Position numbers and translations under genes: made by a program
Shown here: positions 57,939 to 64,000 of the stretch, piece after piece
Layout of the letters: each line of letters opens with the position of its first letter
Position numbering within the stretch: position 1 is the first letter of the stretch
The notes under the pieces: model-generated
The model's database searches: none
Told to the model about the DNA's origin: nothing
The model's input: the letters and a program-made list of their open reading frames with translations, nothing else
Assembly: GCF_013085545.1 (NCBI RefSeq)
Contig: NZ_CP039543.1
Coordinates: 1,054,001-1,118,000, forward strand
Reading direction: 5' to 3'
Source of the DNA: Oceanidesulfovibrio marinus
GTDB lineage: Bacteria > Desulfobacterota > Desulfovibrionia > Desulfovibrionales > Desulfovibrionaceae
DNA: 64,000 bases

Positions 57939-60103
57939 CGGCCCTGCTCTTCGCGCCTTGCGCCATGGGCTCTGGCGGATTCTTCACCACTATCGCCGTT
58001 GCTGTAGCGATTGCGCAGATAGCGCACGAACAGGATGAATGCGCCGATCACGGCCAACGGAATGAGGATGCGCCACCAAGTGGGATTCATGAAGGCCCGG
58101 ACGATGCTGCCGGAAAAGACGGTGAGCGCGATGACGCCGGGCAGCATGCCCAGGCAGGTGCCCACCATGTAGTCCCAAAAACCGATGTGCGAGGCCCCGG
58201 CCACCATGTTCACCACGCTGTACGGCGCCAGGGGCAGGTTGCGCACCACGGCCATGGTCAGGATGCCGCTCCGGGCCAGCCGCCGGCTCAGCTCGTTGAT
58301 GCTGCGGCCGGCGAACTTGCGGACGAAGTTCCTGCCCAGGGCCTGGCCGATGCCGTACGTGATCGCCGCGTTGGCCAGGCATCCGGCCAGGGAGTATATG
58401 GCCGCCAGATACGGTGGAAAGACGAGCCCGGTGGCGACCACGAGCACCGTGACCGGCGCGATGACGACCCCGGCCGCGCTGTAGACCGCCACAATAACCG
58501 GCAGCGCCCATATTTTGCCGCTGAGCTGCGCGCCCCACTGCGCCAGGGCGTCTGGAGAAAAGTCCTGGCCCAGGCCGGTGAACTTCCAGAGTACGACGCC
58601 GCCCACGATCAGCAGCGCCAAGGCGATGGCCTTGAAGATCAGCCCCTTGAACTTCTTGGTATCGCTGGTGCGCTGTTCCGCCAGGAAGATTTCGAAGAGC
58701 CGGCCGAGGTCCACCGGCTGCTCCGGGTCGACCAGCCGCTCCTCGCCGTTCAGGAGCTCCATGGACCGGAGCTCATCCTCGTCGATCACCACGGGCTCCA
58801 GGCTGTAGCCGTTGTCGCCCAGGTTTTCCACCAGCGCCGTGAAGGACGGGTTTTCGGACCAAAAGGCCTGCACGGCCTCCACGGACATGCCCAGATACTC
58901 GCGCAGCAGCGAGGCGCGGAACTCGGCGATGCACTGGCGCACGTCGTCTTTGTTGTGCGCTTCGACCGCGTCGATAGCCAGATTGAGCTCCGTATCCATG
59001 CCCATGGAGCGGTTCGCGAGGTTGGCCGACCCCATGGTCACCAGCTCGTCGTCCGCAATCATCAGCTTGGCGTGGATATAGGTGCGCAGCCCTTTCGGGC
59101 ACGCCGGGTAGCGGATCAGCAGCTTGCTGTCCACATCCGCCTCCCGCAGATCCTGCAGTATCTTGGCGCGCAGGGCGTCCATGGAATTGCGCGCAAGCCA
59201 GCTGCCGGACTTCTCCGGCATCACGATCAGTATCTCCGGGCACTCCTTCTCCTGCAACCGCTCCGCCAGCGCCTTTTTCACGATGTGGGAGCTGAGGTAC
59301 TGGTTCTCGATGTACAGATGGCGCTTTGCGCGACGGATGGTTTCCAGAATCATGGACTCCACCTCGCGCACCTCGGGCAACTCTTTGTGCCTGGGCTCGG
59401 TTCGGGCAAGGTGCACATTCACGTCACGGCAGAGGGGTGTCACACTCCGCGGCCAGGGATCGTACGCCGATTCGCGCACCTCGTCCGGAACCTGCTCCAG
59501 CTCAACACCTGTTGCCCGGAGCCAGCGCGTGCGGAAGTAGCCGCCCAACGCCTTTCCGGCCCCGCCGTCCAGCACGGAGTGCACGTCGTGATAGGGGTTG
59601 AAGGGCTCGCCCTGCGGGTCCACCCGTTCCGGATCTTCGGGATTGTGCTGCGGCCGGTCCCAACGCCGTACGGCCAGGTCCATGCCGCCCAGAAAGGCCA
59701 GCTTGTCGTCGACGACCACGAACTTCTGGTGGTGCGAGGCACCAAAGGGGTGATCCCCGTCGGCGTGGTAGTGCACGCGCTCATGCCGCTTCCAGCCCAG
59801 GGAGATGATCGGGGCTGGCTCCCGCTCAGCGGCGAAGAGCAGGGAAAAGTTCCAGACCAGCAGGTAGATGTTCAGTCCGGGATGGCTCATGGCCACCTCG
59901 TCCAGAAACGTGCCCAGACGCAGGGGCTGGTCCGTGTCCCTGCCTATGAGCGCCACGCGGCTGTCCACGTCCCAGCCGGCGATATAGACCGAGTGACGCG
60001 CCTGGCGCACAGCCTCCACAAACGCAGGGAAGTATTGGGCGCCGTCCTGCAGAAACGAAAGCCGCCCGCATTGTACCGTGGTCCAGTACGAATCCGGGTT
60101 CAT
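57935..60103 (-). CDS. Phospholipase D-VTT fusion protein
   Basis: A 722-residue fusion. The N-terminal two-thirds is a PLD-superfamily enzyme with two HKD-type motifs: HHQKFVVVDD and HAKLMIADDELVTMGSAN, as in cardiolipin synthases and phospholipase D. The C-terminal third is a VTT (DedA/TVP38-like) membrane domain with several TM helices, including PVTVLVVATGLVFPP and GRNFVRKFAGRSINEL. Probably acts on phospholipids in the membrane, the VTT part perhaps moving lipids. It overlaps the small exported protein gene as ATGA and the EEP gene as GTGA. Confidence 0.88.
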   Translation of the reverse strand: MNPDSYWTTVQCGRLSFLQDGAQYFPAFVEAVRQARHSVYIAGWDVDSRVALIGRDTDQPLRLGTFLDEVAMSHPGLNIYLLVWNFSLLFAAEREPAPIISLGWKRHERVHYHADGDHPFGASHHQKFVVVDDKLAFLGGMDLAVRRWDRPQHNPEDPERVDPQGEPFNPYHDVHSVLDGGAGKALGGYFRTRWLRATGVELEQVPDEVRESAYDPWPRSVTPLCRDVNVHLARTEPRHKELPEVREVESMILETIRRAKRHLYIENQYLSSHIVKKALAERLQEKECPEILIVMPEKSGSWLARNSMDALRAKILQDLREADVDSKLLIRYPACPKGLRTYIHAKLMIADDELVTMGSANLANRSMGMDTELNLAIDAVEAHNKDDVRQCIAEFRASLLREYLGMSVEAVQAFWSENPSFTALVENLGDNGYSLEPVVIDEDELRSMELLNGEERLVDPEQPVDLGRLFEIFLAEQRTSDTKKFKGLIFKAIALALLIVGGVVLWKFTGLGQDFSPDALAQWGAQLSGKIWALPVIVAVYSAAGVVIAPVTVLVVATGLVFPPYLAAIYSLAGCLANAAITYGIGQALGRNFVRKFAGRSINELSRRLARSGILTMAVVRNLPLAPYSVVNMVAGASHIGFWDYMVGTCLGMLPGVIALTVFSGSIVRAFMNPTWWRILIPLAVIGAFILFVRYLRNRYSNGDSGEESARAHGARREEQGR

Positions 60104-60291
60104 TCCTTCACGCCCTGATGAGAGTCAGCCTTGAGCTCCCGCACGCTTTCCCGATACCCTTCCTTCACATCCAGCGCGCCTTGTTTGGCAACGCGTTCGG
60201 TGACGCCGGCGGCCCTGGCCGACTGGTAGTGCCCGGAGACGCCGGTGGCGAAAAGCAGCAGAAGACAACAGACAAAGATGCGAAGCTTCAT
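60100..60291 (-). CDS. Small exported protein
   Basis: A 63-residue protein with a signal peptide (hydrophobic core about 5-17, likely cleavage after ARA) and a short charged mature part. No family recognised. The ATG at 60291 has AAGGA about 6 nt upstream; a TTG two codons earlier is less likely. Its stop overlaps the PLD-VTT start (ATGA), so the genes are translated together. Confidence 0.6.
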   Translation of the reverse strand: MKLRIFVCCLLLLFATGVSGHYQSARAAGVTERVAKQGALDVKEGYRESVRELKADSHQGVKE

Positions 60292-60382
60292 GAACAATCC
60301 TTATGGTGATATTGACGCGCCGAATAAACACGGCGGATGTGTGAACGGTCCATCAGACAATTATATACGGAACTCGCGCGCC

Positions 60383-60400
60383 GGAGGCAAGTTCGCCTCC
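60383..60400. other. Small inverted repeat
   Basis: GGAGGC and GCCTCC flank 6 nt in the divergent gap between the small exported protein and the acylase-like lipoprotein genes; TATAAT lies 18 nt away on the minus strand (60365-60360) without a clear -35. Possible regulatory site. Confidence 0.25.
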
Positions 60401-60513
60401 CGATGTCCCGCCTTCCGGCCCTTCAAATGCTGCGTCACGGGTTCAATGACGATTTGGCAACGCAACCGCTAGCCTCTTCCTAATTCTCTGCACAACGTTT
60501 ACAGTTCCACCCC

Positions 60514-62805
60514 ATGCGCGCTCAACAATTCCATCGTCTCGCACTGCTCCTCGCGCTCGTATGGCTGGCCGGAGCATCCGGCTGCGCACTGCTCACACCG
60601 CTGCCGGCGTCATCGACCACGGATGAACGCATCGCCGCCTTTCCCACGGACAACCTGCCGCTGGAGAAGCCGGCCACGATTCGCTGGAACGCCTATCAGA
60701 TACCGTATGTGGAAGCGGCCACGGACGACGACGCCGCGTTCCTGCTGGGCATGGTGCACGCTCACCTGCGGCTGGCCCAGCTTGAGATCGGTAAGCGGCT
60801 TTCCCAGGGCCGCATGTCCGAGCTGGGCGGCCCATCCCTGGATGGCCTGGACCGGGCGCTGCGGACCATCGACTATGGCTACGCCGCACGCGACATGTAC
60901 GACGCCATGCCCCCGGAAACCAAGCGCTGGCTGTCCAGATTTGTGGACGGCATCAACTATTACAAGAAGCGGTTGAACCCACACGAGTACCCGCACGAGC
61001 TGAGCCTGCTGGCCATGAAAACCGAGCCCTGGACCGTGCTCGACGTGCTCACCCTGGGCCGCCTTGCTTCCACGGACGTGAACTGGATATCCTACTACTC
61101 GCTGCTCGCCATTCCGGACAAGGCGGAGCGCGACAAGGTCCGGCAGTATCTCGTGGATGTGGGCTTGGCCGGGGCCGTGAGCTTCGCCGCAGACGACGAC
61201 GGCGTGGAAGCCACGGAGGTCATTCTCTCCAACGCCAAGCCCGGCTCCAACTCCGTGGCCGTAAGCGGCAAGCACACCAAGACCGGCGCTGCGCTCATGG
61301 CCAATGATCCCCACCTGGGCCTGCTGCTGCCCAACTTCTGGCTCATTGCCGGGCTGGACTGCCCGTCCCTGCACGCCGTGGGGCTCATGCCGCCGGGGCT
61401 GCCTGTTTTCGCCATCGGCCGCAACGAGCACATTGCCTGGGGCGGCACCAACATGCGCGCCCTGTCCAGCGACCTGGTGGACGTTGGCTCCCTGCCGGAT
61501 GCGGTGTTTGTGAAGGAGCGCAGCACGCTGGGCACGCGCTTCTGGGTGGACGACGAGTTCACCATCCGCCGCTCCCCTTACGGCCCGGTGATCACCGATG
61601 TGGACGAGGTGCCGTCTGCCGGCGGGCGGACGCTGGCCCTGCGCTGGATGGGTCACCGCCCCAGCGACGAGGTGACCGCCTTTCTGGATGTGGCACGCGC
61701 GTCGAATTGGGAGGAGTTCCACGACGCCTTCAAAACATTCGCTGTGCCGGCGCAGAACATGCTCTACGCCGACGACGCCGGGAACATCGGCTTGGTGCTG
61801 GCAGCGCATCTGCCCGAACGGCCGGCGTGGCACGCCTCCAAGCTCATCCTCACGCCGGACGAGGCCGACGAGGCGTGGTCCACGATTTTAGACTCCTCGG
61901 AGCTGCCCACATCCTACAATCCGGACGAGGGGTTCCTGGCCTCGGCCAACAACCGGCCCACGCAGACAAGCTATCAGATCGGCTACTTTTTCCCGCCGGA
62001 CCTGCGCATCCGTCGGCTCAAGGAGCTGCTCTCGGCGCGCGAGACACACGACGTGGAAAGCATGGTCGCCTTGCAGCGTGACGTCTACTCCATCGAGTCG
62101 CACACGCTCGCGCAACGCCTTGCGCAGATCAACGAGGAGGCGGACTTTTCCGCTGCGCCGCGCTCCGGCGCGCTCTGGGACGCCATCACCCATTGGAACG
62201 GCCGCTACGATGCCGACTCCACCGCCGCCTTTGTCTTCGAATCGTTCCTGGTGGAGTTCGCGCCGCGGCTCTCCCAGGCCGCCGGCGAGGCCGACGTCTT
62301 CGAAGAAATCAAGGGCTCCGCCCATCTGCGCGGCTTTCTGCTCAAGCTTCTGGAGCGCACCGACCCGGCCACGGTACGCGCCCTCATTGCCGAATCCCTT
62401 GAAGCCGTCGCAGCCACCGGCACGGACGGCACGGCCTGGGGCGACGTCCACCGCATCGAGGCGCGGCACATGCTCGCCAGCGTGCCCGTCATCGGCTCGC
62501 GCTACGTGTTCGGCGACTACCCGGCCGGCGGCTCCCAGGAAACCGTGATGAAACGCGCCCACCCGCTGACCGTGGAACGCCACCGCACCACCTACGGCTC
62601 CCAGGCGCGGCACATCTCCGACCTCTCCGACCCGGACGCCAACTACTTCGTGCTCTTCGGCGGCGAGGACGGCTGGATCAACAGCGCCAACTTCACCGAC
62701 CAGATCCCACTCTGGCGCAGCAGCACCTACATCCGCATGTCGCTCAGCAAAAAAGGACGCACCACCGAGTTCCCCCTGGCGATTTCCCTGCAACCCGGCG
62801 GATAA
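60514..62805 (+). CDS. Penicillin acylase-family lipoprotein
   Basis: A 763-residue Ntn hydrolase precursor. The signal ends in ASGC, so C24 is a likely lipidation site, although A at -3 is not the commonest. The self-cleavage site is G244/S245 in KPGSNSVAVSG, giving catalytic N-terminal Ser of the beta chain; GAALMANDPHLGLLLPNFW and IAWGGTNMRALSSDLVDV are beta-chain family motifs. It should cleave amide bonds, for example in acylated amino acids, signals or antibiotics; the substrate is unknown. It converges with the sensor-kinase gene across the 86-nt repeat. Confidence 0.88.
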   Translation: MRAQQFHRLALLLALVWLAGASGCALLTPLPASSTTDERIAAFPTDNLPLEKPATIRWNAYQIPYVEAATDDDAAFLLGMVHAHLRLAQLEIGKRLSQGRMSELGGPSLDGLDRALRTIDYGYAARDMYDAMPPETKRWLSRFVDGINYYKKRLNPHEYPHELSLLAMKTEPWTVLDVLTLGRLASTDVNWISYYSLLAIPDKAERDKVRQYLVDVGLAGAVSFAADDDGVEATEVILSNAKPGSNSVAVSGKHTKTGAALMANDPHLGLLLPNFWLIAGLDCPSLHAVGLMPPGLPVFAIGRNEHIAWGGTNMRALSSDLVDVGSLPDAVFVKERSTLGTRFWVDDEFTIRRSPYGPVITDVDEVPSAGGRTLALRWMGHRPSDEVTAFLDVARASNWEEFHDAFKTFAVPAQNMLYADDAGNIGLVLAAHLPERPAWHASKLILTPDEADEAWSTILDSSELPTSYNPDEGFLASANNRPTQTSYQIGYFFPPDLRIRRLKELLSARETHDVESMVALQRDVYSIESHTLAQRLAQINEEADFSAAPRSGALWDAITHWNGRYDADSTAAFVFESFLVEFAPRLSQAAGEADVFEEIKGSAHLRGFLLKLLERTDPATVRALIAESLEAVAATGTDGTAWGDVHRIEARHMLASVPVIGSRYVFGDYPAGGSQETVMKRAHPLTVERHRTTYGSQARHISDLSDPDANYFVLFGGEDGWINSANFTDQIPLWRSSTYIRMSLSKKGRTTEFPLAISLQPGG

Positions 62806-62810
62806 CTATT

Positions 62811-62896
62811 CCAAGGGGCGCTGCCCCTTGAACCCCGCAAGGGAGCTAAGCTCCCTTGACCCATAGTTGGGGTTCGGGAACAGTGTTCCCCTTGCA
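62811..62896. repeat. 86-nt intergenic element, copy B
   Basis: AAGGGG..CCCCTT hairpin, then CAAGGGAGC..GCTCCCTTG hairpin and GACCC, then a right arm ending TTCCCCTTGCA. The outer CAAGGGG pairs with CCCCTTG near the end, as the outer arms do in copy A with different bases. It lies between the convergent acylase-like and kinase genes. Confidence 0.7.
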
Positions 62897-62930
62897 TGCC
62901 AGCATGCTCAGCATGAAAAAGGATGGATGG

Positions 62931-64000
62931 CTACTGGCCGGGCATTTCCAGCCCGTTGGCGACGGGGAATGTGATGACGAAGCAGGCGCCCTCCCCGTCC
63001 ATGCGCACGGCCTGGATGGAGCCGCCGTAGTCTTTGACGATGCCGTAGGAGATGGAGAGGCCGAGGCCGGTGCCCTTGCCCACGTCCTTGGTGGTGAAGA
63101 ACGGCTCGAAGAGCTTGGCGCGAATGGCGTCCGGGATGCCACTGCCCGTATCGCACAACTTGATGACCACCTCCTTGTCCGTGGACGCAGTGGTGATGGT
63201 GATGCGCTTTTCCAGGTTCTCGGGCTTTTCCTTTTTCCAGCGATCCTCGATGGCGTCGCGCGCATTGATGAGCAGATTGATGATGACCTGCTCCAGCCGG
63301 TTGGAGTCCGCCATGATGAACGGCAGGGGTTCCTGCAACTGCCACTCCACGGCGATGTTGCGCACGTTGAGCTGCTGGCTGAAGAAGTCGAAGGCGCGCT
63401 GGAGCACGCTGTTGATGTTGACCGGCATGGTTTTGAGGTCGGACTTGCGGCCGAACTCGCGCATGTGGTCGATGATCTTGCTGGCGCGGTCCACATGGGT
63501 GCTCACACCCTCGGCGATCTCCTCCAGCATTGTTTCATCCATCTCCTGATGGCGGCTGACGCGGCGCGAGAGCAGGTTGCTGATGGTCTTGAGAATCGCC
63601 AGGGGCTGGTTGAGCTCATGGGCCACGCCGGTGGCCATCTCGCCCAGGGTGGTCATCTTGCTGGCCTGGATGAGCTGCTGCTCGGCCTCCAGCTTCTTGG
63701 TGATGTCCGCGCAGGAGGCGATGAGCACCTTCTGGTCCAGGAACTCGGCCGGCGAGATGCGGATGGTGACGTAGATGGCGCGGCCGCTTTTGGTGATGTG
63801 CGAGCATTGGTCGATCTCGCGTTTCACCTTGAGTATCTCGCGCCAGTCGTCGCGCTCCTCCTTGCGGAAGAACATGAGGAACGACCTGCCGATGAACTCC
63901 TCGTTGGCGTAGCCGTAGCTCGTGGTGGCGGAATCGTTGCAATCCAGGATGTCCAGGGTGTCGGCGTCCAGCACGAACAGCGCGTTGGGCGTGGACTCGA
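62931..64000 (-). CDS. PAS sensor histidine kinase (5' truncated)
   Basis: The C-terminal 356 residues of a sensor kinase; the frame is open at the right edge. A PAS domain (about [20 protein letters not shown] onward) is followed by a PAC-like region [16 protein letters not shown]. The HisKA helix has the phosphoacceptor His in [13 protein letters not shown], and the HATPase domain has N-box [14 protein letters not shown]1 CDTGSGIP, F-box FEPFFTTKD and G2 [14 protein letters not shown]. The GTG at 63974 is not a real start because the PAS domain reads through. No receiver is seen in the window. Confidence 0.93.
   Translation of the reverse strand, partial: ESTPNALFVLDADTLDILDCNDSATTSYGYANEEFIGRSFLMFFRKEERDDWREILKVKREIDQCSHITKSGRAIYVTIRISPAEFLDQKVLIASCADITKKLEAEQQLIQASKMTTLGEMATGVAHELNQPLAILKTISNLLSRRVSRHQEMDETMLEEIAEGVSTHVDRASKIIDHMREFGRKSDLKTMPVNINSVLQRAFDFFSQQLNVRNIAVEWQLQEPLPFIMADSNRLEQVIINLLINARDAIEDRWKKEKPENLEKRITITTASTDKEVVIKLCDTGSGIPDAIRAKLFEPFFTTKDVGKGTGLGLSISYGIVKDYGGSIQAVRMDGEGACFVITFPVANGLEMPGQ

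Noticed and set aside
57839-60118. Long plus-strand open frame opposite the PLD-VTT gene
   Set aside because: Shadow of a gene with clear HKD motifs and TM helices.

Overview
This 64 kb window is a high-GC bacterial chromosome segment. Its gene content points to a Desulfovibrionales-like anaerobe: an IspDF fusion, a MetH without the reactivation domain, a chemoreceptor carrying an O2/NO-binding H-NOX domain, LUD and DUF309 proteins, and many small Cys-rich or zinc-ribbon proteins. The genus cannot be fixed from sequence reading alone. I saw no tRNA, rRNA, CRISPR array, insertion sequence or phage integrase. The first gene (ispDF) and the last gene (a PAS sensor kinase) are cut by the window edges.

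Layout. 1-1.8 kb: end of ispDF, a small zinc ribbon, a tandem-ACT protein and a clear terminator. 1.8-6.2 kb (minus): glycosyltransferase, ligA, dapB, sugar acetyltransferase. 6.3-8 kb: large GT2 glycosyltransferase. 8-11 kb (minus): uvrB coupled to a two-TM K+ channel. 11.3-13 kb: unknown protein and an AT-rich acyltransferase. 13-17.2 kb (minus): clpS, clpA, aat (the N-degron pathway) and a membrane protein. 17.3-18.7 kb: CYTH protein, fluoride channel crcB, DUF190. 18.8-27.5 kb (minus): a chemotaxis operon of H-NOX receptor, soluble receptor-like protein, cheY, cheA, cheR, cheB. 27.6-34.6 kb (minus): metH, thioredoxin-like, GNAT, hpt, zinc-ribbon/DUF3426-like, radA. 34.8-42.8 kb (plus): rpoH, TPR lipoprotein, LolB-like lipoprotein, rpiB, glpX, KAP-like NTPase, GIY-YIG/DUF4357 protein. 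43-47.3 kb: second acyltransferase, flavoprotein, MarC, Cys-rich protein, LUD and DUF309 proteins. 47.5-51.5 kb (minus): pdxA, hydantoinase A-like, HDAC-like. 51.8-55.4 kb: VanZ-like, 3'-5' exonuclease, secreted protein, nadE. 55.5-57.1 kb: divergent EamA transporter and TetR with readable operators. 57.2-60.3 kb (minus): small exported protein, PLD-VTT fusion and EEP phosphatase, overlapping stop to start. 60.5-64 kb: penicillin-acylase-like lipoprotein and a convergent sensor kinase.

The most interesting unit is the chemotaxis operon. Its receptor carries the sensor at the C-terminus and keeps the distal tyrosine linked to O2 binding. Its soluble partner has two degenerate receptor tips, a CheZ-like D-x-x-x-Q motif and an acidic C-terminal tail resembling CheY-binding peptides, and the operon encodes no cheW and no recognised CheY phosphatase. 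Other notable signals are a strong internal ribosome-binding site at the IspD/IspF junction, a pair of 86-nt intergenic elements with a covarying closing stem, and overlapping divergent promoters with TetR-type operators.
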